Below are positions 8,093 through 16,811 of a DNA stretch of 64,000 nucleotides, piece after piece (within the stretch, counting starts at the first letter, position 1; every line of letters starts with the position of its first letter). The translations under genes and the position numbers were made by a program. This stretch comes from Natronocalculus amylovorans (GTDB taxonomy: Archaea > Halobacteriota > Halobacteria > Halobacteriales > Haloferacaceae). The stretch lies in contig NZ_JAKRVX010000002.1 of the NCBI RefSeq assembly GCF_023638035.1, forward strand, positions 186,001-250,000. The letters are read 5' to 3'. The notes under the pieces are model-generated. The model was not told the DNA's origin. It worked only from the letters and a program-made list of their open reading frames with translations, and made no database searches.

Positions 8093-9421
8093 ATGACGCT
8101 CCCGGATCGTGAATCAGTCTCACGTCGTACATATCTCAAAACGGCAGTGGCTGTCGGTGGATCTGTTGGGCTTACTGCGTGTGTCGGTGAACTCACCACC
8201 ACGGAGCCACAACCGGACGGTGAGACCGATACGCAACGCGTCCCAACTGGTGATCGAGACTCGCTTCCCGATCGACAGCATGCGTGGAATGGGTATCTCT
8301 CCCAAGATGCGCATGGCAACTACGAACCACCGGCACACCATGTGTTGCGATATCTATCGATTGCGGATTCCGTTGCGTTAGATAGTGCAAGGGAGCAGTT
8401 TGAGACGGCACTTACCGATCTCGAATCAGCATTTGCATGGAGCAGTGACGGATTATTATTTACGGTCGGCTACTCACCGAGGTACTTTACTCAGTTTGAC
8501 GAGCAGCCAGCGCTCCCAGAGTCAGTCGAATTTCCAGAACCGACCGCACTCACCGATCTGGAGTCACCAACGTTCGATACCTATGAGTTGGTGGTTCATT
8601 TTGCAAGCGATCGGCCAGATGCACTCTTAGCAGCTGAAGAGGCGCTATTTGGCTCACAAGAGACGGTAAACGGGCGTGAGATAACCGCGATTTCTGACCT
8701 CTTTGACGAAGCCGAGAGCGATCGACGAACCGGATTTGTTGGGGCTGGGCTTCCTGCAGAAAATCAAGATGTAGAAGGAATTCCAAGCGGGAATCCGGTG
8801 CCGGAGGACGCACCGTTATTTATGGGCTTCCGATCGGGATTTGAGCGGACCCAAGCGACAGAAGACCGAGTGACAATAGAAGCGGGCCCATTTGCTGGTG
8901 GGACGACACAGCATATTTCGAAGCTGCAGCTCCAACTTAATGCGTGGTGGAACCAGGAGAATCATTTCCAGCGGGTCGCAAAGATGTTTTCTCCTCGCCA
9001 CGCAGCAGAAGAGCGAGTTGGAGATGTTGGAGAAAAGCTCACCACTGATTCAGGACTCACGACTGAAGATATCAGTGACCTTCTCAAACAAGCCCGAGAT
9101 GATGGCGTCGTCGGTCATGCACAGAAGACCGCTCGGGCACGTGAAGATGGCCGTCCAGTAATTTTACGACGTGATTTTGATACAACGGATGACGATCATG
9201 CAGGGTTGCACTTTGTCTCACTGCAGCGATCGATCTCGGACTTTGGTAAAACGAGAGCGGCAATGACTGGAACAGACATCGCAGACGAATCCGGAATTGG
9301 ACCGCGAGTGAACAACGGAATCATGCAGTACATTTTTGTGCGTAATCGAGGGAACTTTCTTATTCCACCGCGACCGCATCGCTCATTTCCAACCGCAAAC
9401 CCAGAGGCGAATGAAACATGA
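8093..9421 (+). CDS. Tat-exported DyP-peroxidase-like protein (haloarchaeal DUF7405-type)
   Basis: This protein has about 442 residues. A Tat signal SRRTYLKTAVAVGG is followed by LTACVG, which looks like a lipobox. The body resembles the dye-decolourising peroxidase fold: two ferredoxin-like halves with VVGHAQK (His342, matching the proximal heme His), GRPVILRRDF and AGLHFVSLQRSISDF. At the family's GxxDG motif the sequence is GFRSGF, so the catalytic Asp is missing. A classical peroxidase reaction is therefore doubtful; heme or iron handling is possible, as for EfeB. The stop overlaps the next start (ATGA), so translation is coupled. An in-frame GTG at 8063 is an alternative start. Confidence 0.75.
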   Translation: MTLPDRESVSRRTYLKTAVAVGGSVGLTACVGELTTTEPQPDGETDTQRVPTGDRDSLPDRQHAWNGYLSQDAHGNYEPPAHHVLRYLSIADSVALDSAREQFETALTDLESAFAWSSDGLLFTVGYSPRYFTQFDEQPALPESVEFPEPTALTDLESPTFDTYELVVHFASDRPDALLAAEEALFGSQETVNGREITAISDLFDEAESDRRTGFVGAGLPAENQDVEGIPSGNPVPEDAPLFMGFRSGFERTQATEDRVTIEAGPFAGGTTQHISKLQLQLNAWWNQENHFQRVAKMFSPRHAAEERVGDVGEKLTTDSGLTTEDISDLLKQARDDGVVGHAQKTARAREDGRPVILRRDFDTTDDDHAGLHFVSLQRSISDFGKTRAAMTGTDIADESGIGPRVNNGIMQYIFVRNRGNFLIPPRPHRSFPTANPEANET

Positions 9422-10731
9422 ACACACAACAGTCTGACCAACTAACACGACGAAGAGCACTCCAACTAGCCGTTGCAAGTGGATCGATTATGCTTGCAGG
9501 CTGCACTGGGGATGAAACTGAAGCGGAACCAGCAGGGGACCCTGACGAAACCGAGGACACAGCCGACACTGATGATGGTAACGTCGGTGAGTCGGGTGCA
9601 CCTCCACTCCCACAGGTAGAGGATCCACCTGATGCAGTGTACGTCCCAACACATGTTGAGTCGATGCGGCATCTCGACCCGGTCTCTGCCGGAGAGTTTG
9701 AGATCATCCCAATGATCACGTATCCGCACCTCTTCTGGAATGTGACGGGGACAGAGGCCGTTCCTGCCGAGCCAAGCCCAGAAGACGATGTTCACCTCAT
9801 GGTGGCAGTTCGAGATCCAGAAACAGGGATGATACTCCCTGCAGAGACGGGGCTCGAACTGACCGTTGGTCCAGCGGGTGAATCTGGGTCACCGCACTCA
9901 CCATGGCCGATGATTTCCCAAGAGATGGGATTTCACATCGGTGATAATGTCCCGCTTGGCGATGACGGAACGTATGAGATCTCCGTTCGAGTGGGTTCGA
10001 TCGGCGCACGAACAACAGGCGAGTTCGCTGATCGGTTCCAAGAGGCAGGTGAAGGTACGTTCACCTTTACGTTCGATCAGGAGTTCCGTGAAGAGGTTGT
10101 TGGCGGTATTGAGTACCTTGATGAAGAGCACTGGGGAGAGCCAGGGGCGCTTGCACCAACAATGCATATGCACATGGGTCATGAAAATCATGAACACGAC
10201 CATGATGATGAACAGAGTCATGATGATCATGGCCATGAGCACGGAGCTGACGACCACGAACACGGTCATGAAACACACGACGATCGATTCGGGACGTTTG
10301 AGCGCGATCGGAACGTGACAGAGCTCCCGCCGGTGGAAGACTTACCGGGGGTAATCCAAGAGACGGCACAGAGTGGAGATGCAGTGTTTGCAACAACGGT
10401 ACTGGACCGTGGCTCGCGGTTTGTTGATGGAGACGAGTACTACCTCGCCGTCTCACCACGAACGCCATATAATCGGGGAATGCTCCCCATGATGACGATT
10501 GATGTTACGGTCGAGCGTGACGGAGAGACCGTTATTTCCGAAGAACTGCAGGACACAATCGACCACGAACTCGGCTATCATTATGCGATCGAAGTTGAGG
10601 AACTCCACGATGGTGATGAGGTGACCGTTTCGTTCCCATCACCACCTGGAGTCTCCAGACATCAAGGATATGAGACCGCATTCATTGAGATGGATCCAGT
10701 GACGGTGACAATCGATGGTGTTTCAGAATGA
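9418..10731 (+). CDS. P19/FetP-like metal-binding Tat lipoprotein with histidine-rich insert
   Basis: This 437-residue lipoprotein starts with a Tat motif (TRRRALQLAVASGS) and lipobox LAGC. After an acidic linker, an immunoglobulin-like domain (YPHLFWNVTG, VHLMVAVRD, MGFHIGDNVPLGDDGTYEI) resembles the P19/Tp34 iron- and copper-binding family (haloarchaeal DUF7350-type). A second beta-rich domain occupies about residues 300-437. Between them, about residues 249-290 are a His/Asp/Glu-rich stretch with MHMHMGH and repeated HEHDHD and HDDHGHEHG, likely a metal sponge. It overlaps both neighbours by 4 nt. A role in iron or copper capture outside the membrane is inferred; no permease gene is in the window. 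Confidence 0.75.
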   Translation: MNTQQSDQLTRRRALQLAVASGSIMLAGCTGDETEAEPAGDPDETEDTADTDDGNVGESGAPPLPQVEDPPDAVYVPTHVESMRHLDPVSAGEFEIIPMITYPHLFWNVTGTEAVPAEPSPEDDVHLMVAVRDPETGMILPAETGLELTVGPAGESGSPHSPWPMISQEMGFHIGDNVPLGDDGTYEISVRVGSIGARTTGEFADRFQEAGEGTFTFTFDQEFREEVVGGIEYLDEEHWGEPGALAPTMHMHMGHENHEHDHDDEQSHDDHGHEHGADDHEHGHETHDDRFGTFERDRNVTELPPVEDLPGVIQETAQSGDAVFATTVLDRGSRFVDGDEYYLAVSPRTPYNRGMLPMMTIDVTVERDGETVISEELQDTIDHELGYHYAIEVEELHDGDEVTVSFPSPPGVSRHQGYETAFIEMDPVTVTIDGVSE

Positions 10732-11510
10732 ATACGCAAAGACGACGAGCATTCTATATTGGTCTCCTTGCACTGATCATTGTGTTTGGGAGTGCTGGAG
10801 TCGCTTTCTTTGCTGCACCCGCAACCGCTGGCGATCAGTATGCCGTGATCCAGTTTGAGCCACGAGAATCTACCGTCGAACCCGGCCAGACAATTGAGGT
10901 TGATGTGACGCTACAGAGCGATGGTCATCCCGGTGCTGGTGTTTATAAAATTGATATGCAGGTAGCGTATGCCTCTCAGTATGTGACAGTAACAGATATC
11001 GATCGAGGACCATGGCTGGAGAGTGCACCGCAGTATCAAGACGGTGATGCAGAGATTAGAACGGAGACAGAAATCGATGATTCCGCGGGTATTGCGGAGT
11101 TGACACAAGAGATTCGCCCACATGAGGATGGAACAACAGGCGCAGACACAATTGCAACACTAACTATTGAGATCGCTGACGATGCCCCACCGAGCACGGT
11201 TTCGTTGGAAGCAGGTACTAGTGAGGCTCAACTGACAGACCAGTGGCCCCAACCGATCGTTTCACAAAACGGACAGCTCATTATTGACGGTGGCGGTGAG
11301 GGAACACCGGCTGATGAATCAACCACGTCCACCGATAGTGACGGAGCTGAAGAACACGATCCAGACACACAACAGCGTGATGAAGCTGGAAATGAAGGCG
11401 AACGTACTGAAGAGACCGATCAAACAGATAGTGAAATACCGGTTCCGATCGCAACTGCGATCGCAACAGCAATGTTACTTCTCTTGCTGTATAGCCGTCG
11501 ATCGACGTAA
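10728..11510 (+). CDS. Membrane-anchored cohesin-fold surface protein
   Basis: This 260-residue protein has an N-terminal hydrophobic signal (about residues 8-34, ending PATAG). A beta-sandwich at about 36-185 follows the cohesin/dockerin-receptor pattern (FEPRESTVEPGQTIEVDV, GAGVYKIDMQVAY, ATLTIEIADDAP). A low-complexity acidic Ser/Thr/Asp/Glu linker and a C-terminal helix (VPIATAIATAMLLLLLY) ending in RRST follow. The domain should lie outside the cell, anchored at the C-terminus. It overlaps the P19-like gene (ATGA), making it the third gene of a coupled set. In that context it may scaffold the exported partners; this is inference. Confidence 0.7.
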   Translation: MNTQRRRAFYIGLLALIIVFGSAGVAFFAAPATAGDQYAVIQFEPRESTVEPGQTIEVDVTLQSDGHPGAGVYKIDMQVAYASQYVTVTDIDRGPWLESAPQYQDGDAEIRTETEIDDSAGIAELTQEIRPHEDGTTGADTIATLTIEIADDAPPSTVSLEAGTSEAQLTDQWPQPIVSQNGQLIIDGGGEGTPADESTTSTDSDGAEEHDPDTQQRDEAGNEGERTEETDQTDSEIPVPIATAIATAMLLLLLYSRRST

Positions 11511-11519
11511 CAACGGTAG

Positions 11520-12212
11520 CTACGGCAACAGCGTCCCAACGTGACTGTGTTGATCGTCGTCAACCAGTTCTTCAAGCGCGTCTGTCCCACGTGCCCCATT
11601 TGCGTTTACTAAATAGACGCGTCCATCTGCATCACCGTAGGCCCGATGGAAGTCATACACAAATCCGTACACATCAACATCGGGTGGCAATGAGTCTACC
11701 TCACGGAGGAACTGCACCTGCTCGTGGACGTTCCACTCAACAAGCCGATTGATTGCGCTTTCATCATCGCAGTTGGTCGTAAGTCCCTGTTCGATTCCAC
11801 GCTCAACTGCGGGCATGAGTGTCTCAATGTTTCCACGAATACCCGGATCAGCAGGAAGTTCGCCGGCTGTCACTGCGTGATAGGCCGCGGTTACAGCACC
11901 ACAACCGGTATGGCCGACAATGGCGATCGTTCGCGTGCCGGTATGATGGACCGGATATGCGACCCCACCTGAAACAACAAGCTCACCCTCATACCGCTCC
12001 CAGGCTTGGTTTCCAATATTACTCGGTGTAAAGACCCACCCTGGGTCTGTGACATTCCACATCCCTTCTTGAGAGACTCGTGAGTCCGAACAACACACCG
12101 AGACAACTTCCGGATGCTGCGCTGATCGCAGCTCGTCAAAACAGTGCGCAGAGAGCTGTTCGTGGTGGGCATCATTTCGAGCGATGAGTTCGCGAAGTAA
12201 CGCTGCAGGCAT
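11520..12212 (-). CDS. Beta-class carbonic anhydrase
   Basis: This 230-residue enzyme interconverts CO2 and bicarbonate. Zinc ligands are Cys41, His101 and Cys104, with the Asp43/Arg45 dyad in CSDSR and the signature GHTGCGAV, all in beta-class order. No signal peptide is present, so it is cytosolic. Its ATG overlaps the stop codon of a short membrane-peptide gene (TAATG), implying coupled translation. It lies tail to tail with the cohesin-fold gene, leaving only nine bases between stops. Phosphoenolpyruvate carboxylase, a bicarbonate user, is encoded 44 kb away and may benefit from it. Confidence 0.92.
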   Translation of the reverse strand: MPAALLRELIARNDAHHEQLSAHCFDELRSAQHPEVVSVCCSDSRVSQEGMWNVTDPGWVFTPSNIGNQAWERYEGELVVSGGVAYPVHHTGTRTIAIVGHTGCGAVTAAYHAVTAGELPADPGIRGNIETLMPAVERGIEQGLTTNCDDESAINRLVEWNVHEQVQFLREVDSLPPDVDVYGFVYDFHRAYGDADGRVYLVNANGARGTDALEELVDDDQHSHVGTLLP

Positions 12213-12334
12213 TATAAAACGAGTAGGATAAGTTGGTAAATAAATCCGATGACAAAGCCACTGATGAGCAGCCCGGTTGCAATAACAACTGCCGGTGATA
12301 GCTTATGGTCTTCGTTGATTATGTACTGCTCCAT
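12212..12334 (-). CDS. 40-residue single-span membrane peptide coupled to carbonic anhydrase
   Basis: The predicted peptide runs from MEQYIINEDHKL to YQLILLVL and has one long hydrophobic helix (about residues 15-40). The stop codon TAA shares one base with the carbonic anhydrase ATG, so translation would be coupled. An upstream start at 12397 is also open but has a poor N-terminus. The gene is too short for most callers. Function is unknown; an inner-membrane tether or an accessory for bicarbonate or CO2 handling are guesses from context. Confidence 0.5.
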   Translation of the reverse strand: MEQYIINEDHKLSPAVVIATGLLISGFVIGFIYQLILLVL

Positions 12335-12449
12335 ATCGAAACTACAACACCGGATTACACATAACGATTTGGTTGTTTTCTGCACGGCTGCAATCAAAAT
12401 CGATAATCAGCGGCGTAAGTAGAAGTGCACCGACTACTCAGAAGGTAAT

Positions 12450-13832
12450 ATGAGTGACCAGTTAGCGCCGCCGAAATCGGAGTTTCCCGATCGTGAATCA
12501 CAACTAGTCTACGAGCGAGATTTCTGGAAAGGACTGTTTGAAAATCTTGTTACTTTGTTTCCAGAACCTACGTTTGCGGTGACAAAAACTGGTGCAATAA
12601 CACACTGGAATGAGGCGTGTACACGAATTACAGGCGTTGAAGAAGGGGCCGCAGTTGGACGGAATGTTAACGAAGTGGTCGGTGTGGAAGACGAGGGCGG
12701 CTCAACTATTGAACGTGCCATCAAAACTGAGACCGCAATCCGAGAGGCGGAGATCAAAAGCGGCGTCAGTGATGCTGGAGCAAAATGGCATACTCGCGAT
12801 GTTGCAGTTCCATTATATGGTCCTGATGGTTCGATAGTCGGTGGATTCGAAGTTGCCAGCGAGGTTACCTCGATTATTGAGCAACAGAACGAACTTGAAG
12901 CGTTGCAATGGCAAATATCAGAGACCGTATTAGACGCTGCTCGATCGCTTGAGCAATCGAGTGAAACGGTTGCAGATAACAGCGAAGCGATTGCGATACT
13001 CACTGATGAACAGGTAACGAATACAAACGAGATTTCGGATGTGGTGTCGGATCTCAGTGCCACGATCGAAGAGATTGCAAGCACGGCCGTTGAGGTTGAT
13101 AATCACAGCGAAGCAGTAGAAGAGACTGCATCGGAGTCACGGTCGTCCGCAGACCAAGTGCTGTCTCGGATGAAAAAAATAGATACTGCGGCCGATCGAG
13201 TTGAAGAGAATGCACAGACGCTGTTGGTGGCTATTGAAGAGATTGAAGATATCGTTGAGGTGATAGACAATATCGCAAGCGAGACAAACATTTTGGCACT
13301 CAACGCCTCAATCGAGGCAGCCAGAAGTGGCGATGCAGGAGACGGATTTGCAGTCGTTGCTCAGGAAGTAAAATCACTCGCCGAACAGTCACGGACGCAA
13401 GCAGGTGAGATCGAATCGATCGTCCAAGAGATTACAACGCTTGGCGAAGAGACTGCAGAGAGCATCGATGATGTCACTGAAGAGGTTGCGGCAGGAACAC
13501 ACGAGGTTGAACAGTCGATGGAAAACATGGATCGAATTGCAGAGTCGATTGTGGAGGTCTCAAGCGGAATCAAAGAGGTCGCCGAGGCGACAGACGAGCA
13601 AGCGGCAGGCACAGAAGAAGTTGCAAATATGATTGAAACGGCTGCAGGTCGGGCAGAACAGATTTCACAGGCCGCTGATGACATCGCTGAAACGACAAAC
13701 AGACAAGAACAGACTGCGGAGGATGTTAAAGAGGCCGTGAAGCAGCTTGCACGAGATGTGGAAGATTCGATCGAGACCGTGGTTGAGGAACAAAGCCAGC
13801 AGAAAACGATCGGAACGAAGCCAAATCAATAG
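12450..13832 (+). CDS. Soluble methyl-accepting transducer with PAS domain
   Basis: This 460-residue protein has a PAS sensor (about residues 30-150: [20 protein letters not shown], then [11 protein letters not shown]) followed directly by a long coiled-coil signalling domain. The hairpin tip contains the highly conserved [19 protein letters not shown] and [15 protein letters not shown]. There are no transmembrane segments and no HAMP domain, so it is a cytoplasmic Htr-type transducer that senses an internal signal (redox, oxygen or a metabolite). Glu/Gln-Glu methylation-type pairs flank the tip. No other che gene is in the window, so CheA/CheW partners must be elsewhere. Confidence 0.92.
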   Translation: MSDQLAPPKSEFPDRESQLVYERDFWKGLFENLVTLFPEPTFAVTKTGAITHWNEACTRITGVEEGAAVGRNVNEVVGVEDEGGSTIERAIKTETAIREAEIKSGVSDAGAKWHTRDVAVPLYGPDGSIVGGFEVASEVTSIIEQQNELEALQWQISETVLDAARSLEQSSETVADNSEAIAILTDEQVTNTNEISDVVSDLSATIEEIASTAVEVDNHSEAVEETASESRSSADQVLSRMKKIDTAADRVEENAQTLLVAIEEIEDIVEVIDNIASETNILALNASIEAARSGDAGDGFAVVAQEVKSLAEQSRTQAGEIESIVQEITTLGEETAESIDDVTEEVAAGTHEVEQSMENMDRIAESIVEVSSGIKEVAEATDEQAAGTEEVANMIETAAGRAEQISQAADDIAETTNRQEQTAEDVKEAVKQLARDVEDSIETVVEEQSQQKTIGTKPNQ

Positions 13833-13879
13833 TTGATAGTAGGTACCCGTATCTAAGAGCACCTCATTTCGCCGTGTTA

Positions 13880-14515
13880 TTATAAAATATCGTTAATATC
13901 CGTCCCACCTGATTCTCCGGGAATAATATCACCAAGTGCTGCACCGAGCGCGGCAGCAGCCCAAATAACTGTGATACGGGCGAACTGTTCGGCCTGAGAG
14001 GGGTCATCTGCAGCAAGTCGGCCCCACATAAGCAACATCGCCGTTGCGGTACAAAATGATACCAATAACACACCAAGATATCTCCGAGGGATAAAGCCAA
14101 AGATTGGTTTCGTAATCTGGACATCTCGAAAGTCAGCGTAGTACAGCAGTCCTGCCGCCATCATCAAAATAAAGAGTATATTTAAAAATAAAAAGATCGG
14201 GACGCTGAACAGTGTGAAATTCACAAACCATGCTGCGATTTCGAACACACCGTCTTCAACGAGTAATGGCAGTGCAAATACGACTGAGCCAACAAACGAC
14301 TGTGCAACATCGCGAGTTGTATATTTACTAATCCGCTTGGTGAATGCTTTACTCCCAGGCATTCGCTCGACGAGGGCGATCGTTTGTTCAACTTTCCGTT
14401 TTTCAGTTGGGCTATCGACCGTTTCTTTGAGCGTATCTAGCTTGGTTAACAGATCCGAAACATCAGGGTTATCTGGAGCCTGGAAGTTCTTCTGTTGCTC
14501 ACCATCCTCTGACAT
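13880..14515 (-). CDS. DUF2391-like integral membrane protein
   Basis: This 211-residue protein has an acidic, partly coiled N-terminal region (about residues 1-60, with KLDTLKETVDSPTEKRKVEQ). Four hydrophobic segments follow at about residues 70-90, 95-120, 145-165 and 175-195. The body (TRDVAQSFVGSVVFALPLLVE, a pair of long helices, then GALGDIIPGES) resembles the DUF2391/TIGR02587 group of haloarchaeal membrane proteins. Function is unknown. It runs convergent with the transducer gene and has no obvious operon partner. Confidence 0.65.
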   Translation of the reverse strand: MSEDGEQQKNFQAPDNPDVSDLLTKLDTLKETVDSPTEKRKVEQTIALVERMPGSKAFTKRISKYTTRDVAQSFVGSVVFALPLLVEDGVFEIAAWFVNFTLFSVPIFLFLNILFILMMAAGLLYYADFRDVQITKPIFGFIPRRYLGVLLVSFCTATAMLLMWGRLAADDPSQAEQFARITVIWAAAALGAALGDIIPGESGGTDINDIL

Positions 14516-14587
14516 GGAACACAGTTATCAGCAAAGAAGATAAAAAGTGTAGAAATTAAAATCCGTGCAGTAATTCTCCGGAGTACG

Positions 14588-15907
14588 TTATAACGGTCGG
14601 ACGCCGATGCCATGGAAGTCAGAATCTTCGTTTTCGGCATCAGGTGCGATGACTTGTTCTTGTTCGCGTGTCTCAACATTCATGACGGAGAAGCCTGGGA
14701 TCTCCCCTTCTGCGGCGTGCGGATCGCCGGACTGTGGCTGTGGGCCACGGAGTGTGACGAACATGTACTCACCATCAGGTGAACCCCAAATAATGTCGGG
14801 TGCTGGACCGTAGTCGTCGATCGTGTCAATGACTTCATCGGTCTCTGGATCAAGAACAAGGCCGTTATCAGTCTCACGATTGAGCACCCACAGCTCGTCA
14901 TTATCCGGGGTGAACCAGAAGCCGTGTGCATCATAGCCATCGGAGTCGCGGGAAACGGATTCCGTTTCAAAGTCGTCCGAATCAACAACATTTCCATCCG
15001 GATCGTATGGGCGGTGATCTTCAGTATCGAGGATATAGTACTCACCAACACCGCCTGTTGGCTCGTGGTTCGATGGTGCACCAGCAGTGAGATAGAACTT
15101 GTCGCCGTTTGGATGCGCCATTGTTCCACAGTTGGTTCGGAGCTGTTCTTTTGAGTAGACCTTCTCAATCTCGAAGCCTTCCCAATCAAACACAACAAGG
15201 CCTGCACCGTCAACTGATGGGCCAAGGGTGTGGTATGAATACTCGCCTGTGTAGTCGTGACAGATTGGATTTGCACTCTCGAACTCGTCCTCGTGGTCCT
15301 GCACTGCGTCTGCTTCGATTAGTTCGATCGTCTCTGTGATTTCAAACGCTTCGTCTTCGAGATTAGCATCGATACGCTTGATCGAACCTTCGCCGATGAC
15401 GTCCACATGAATATACTGATCATCCGGCGTGAAGCCAGCAAAATGTGACCCAGCGCCAGTATCGAGTGCAGCGACAAGCTCGTGGTCTGCGGTTCGGAAG
15501 ACGAGCGTCTGTGCACCGCCGGTACAGGCCACAGCAGCATACTCATAATCTGCTGTGAAGTCAATCATGTGAGGGACGTAGTCGGAGGCCTCAATGATGT
15601 CATCAAGATCGTCAAGAACAATCTCATCCGTGATCTCAAACTCTCGGTCTTCAGTTGGCTCGTACGTGTAGATGATATCTGTTCCCTGGTCTAGCGCCCA
15701 GACCTCATACGATGCGTCGTAGCTTGCTGGGGCGTCCTCCGTTTCTTCGGGCTCATCTGTTGGCTCATCCGTTGGTTCGTCTGTTGGATCCGCGCCATTT
15801 CCGTTTCCATCTCCATTGCCATCCTCACCAGCGCATCCTGCCAGTGCAATGCCAGTAACGACAGCACCGGACTGTAAGAATCGGCGGCGAGTTGTGTGAT
15901 CTACCAT
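14588..15907 (-). CDS. Exported beta-propeller (YVTN/SMP-30-like) Tat lipoprotein
   Basis: This 439-residue protein starts with the Tat motif TTRRRFLQSGAVVTG and lipobox LAGC. A low-complexity spacer with GDGNGNG and three tandem TDEP units comes next, then a seven-bladed-propeller-like body with repeated blade ends such as GFTPDDQYIHV, WFTPDNDELWVL and WGSPDGEYMFVTL. Such propellers bind ligands or metals or act as surface scaffolds; activity cannot be assigned. Start ATG 15907 (MVDHTTRRR) is preferred to a TTG at 15913. It stands alone between two genes of unrelated function. Confidence 0.75.
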   Translation of the reverse strand: MVDHTTRRRFLQSGAVVTGIALAGCAGEDGNGDGNGNGADPTDEPTDEPTDEPEETEDAPASYDASYEVWALDQGTDIIYTYEPTEDREFEITDEIVLDDLDDIIEASDYVPHMIDFTADYEYAAVACTGGAQTLVFRTADHELVAALDTGAGSHFAGFTPDDQYIHVDVIGEGSIKRIDANLEDEAFEITETIELIEADAVQDHEDEFESANPICHDYTGEYSYHTLGPSVDGAGLVVFDWEGFEIEKVYSKEQLRTNCGTMAHPNGDKFYLTAGAPSNHEPTGGVGEYYILDTEDHRPYDPDGNVVDSDDFETESVSRDSDGYDAHGFWFTPDNDELWVLNRETDNGLVLDPETDEVIDTIDDYGPAPDIIWGSPDGEYMFVTLRGPQPQSGDPHAAEGEIPGFSVMNVETREQEQVIAPDAENEDSDFHGIGVRPL

Positions 15908-16152
15908 ACACAAAGGATCGTGTTACACTTTGAAATAACTGGCGTTTCAAGGCCTCTATCCCGTAAATATCGGTGATTAGCCGATATACCGGTAAGAATT
16001 GCAACCGCTCAAAACAAAACAAATCGATTAAAATATGAAACCTTGTCATTCGATGTTTTGTGTGTCGCATCGACAGTTTGCCCAGCGATTAACGGGCAAC
16101 ATTATCCTATTTCTAGGACAGGAATTGTGCCACGAGTACCAAAAGTCGGACA

Positions 16153-16159
16153 ATATAAA
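16153..16159 (+). promoter_or_regulatory. TATA box of the methyltransferase gene
   Basis: ATATAAA is centred about 27 bp before the ATG at 16184. It favours that codon over the ATGs at 16172 and 16175. Confidence 0.45.
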
Positions 16160-16183
16160 CGAGCCACCCACATGATGATCTGT

Positions 16184-16801
16184 ATGGAGCCGGATGAGGT
16201 TCGCAACGACTGGGCGACCAGATCGGGGAAGTATTCACCAGCGTATTATGCGGAGGAGGGCCCAAATATTGTCAGTGAGACTCTTGTCGACGTAGTGTCT
16301 CACTATGGATCTGAAGCTGCGGAGATTCTTGAAATCGGCTGCGGCTCTGGACGCCATCTTGCACACATACGCGCACATGGGTTTTCCAATCTCACTGGAA
16401 TCGACATTAATGAGTCCTCATTTACTGTTATGGAAGAGACGTATCCCGAACTTGCATCTACCGGCACGTTTCACACTGGCGCGATCGAAGAGCTAATTGG
16501 AGAGTTCGAGACTGGCAGGTTTGATATCGTCTTTTCGGTTGAAACGCTCCAACATATACATCCTGATGATGAATGGGTCTTCGAGGAGTGTCTTCGTATC
16601 ACTGATGATCTATTGATTACTGCTGAAAACGAGGGGAACAGCCCAAATCGAGGTCGCAAAGAGACGCCAGTGAGCTATGTTGATGACTCGTTCCCGCTCT
16701 ACCATCGCAATTGGAAACACGTCTTTAGCGAACTTGGCGCTGCACAACTTATTCGGAAACCGACTTCCCGCGACACAATTCGAGTGTTTCGATCGCTCTA
16801 A
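16184..16801 (+). CDS. Class I SAM-dependent methyltransferase
   Basis: This protein has about 205 residues. The S-adenosylmethionine site is EILEIGCGSGRHLAHI (motif I), with LTGIDINESS as the acidic strand 2 and FDIVFSVETLQHIHPD as motif III. This layout is that of small-molecule methyltransferases (Methyltransf_11/25 type). A C-terminal RETPVSYV-like segment and NWKHVFSELGAA follow. The substrate is unknown. It is convergent with cbf5 and has its own TATA element. In-frame ATGs at 16172 and 16175 would lengthen the N-terminus by three or four residues. Confidence 0.8.
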   Translation: MEPDEVRNDWATRSGKYSPAYYAEEGPNIVSETLVDVVSHYGSEAAEILEIGCGSGRHLAHIRAHGFSNLTGIDINESSFTVMEETYPELASTGTFHTGAIEELIGEFETGRFDIVFSVETLQHIHPDDEWVFEECLRITDDLLITAENEGNSPNRGRKETPVSYVDDSFPLYHRNWKHVFSELGAAQLIRKPTSRDTIRVFRSL

Positions 16802-16811
16802 CAAAAGAGTA

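Noticed and set aside
8093-11510. Complete EfeUOB iron-uptake operon
   Set aside because: The DyP-like gene suggested EfeB, but no EfeU/FTR1 permease and no EfeO peptidase-M75 domain are present.
12450-13832. A chemotaxis operon around the transducer
   Set aside because: No cheA, cheW, cheB, cheR or archaellum genes are found next to it.
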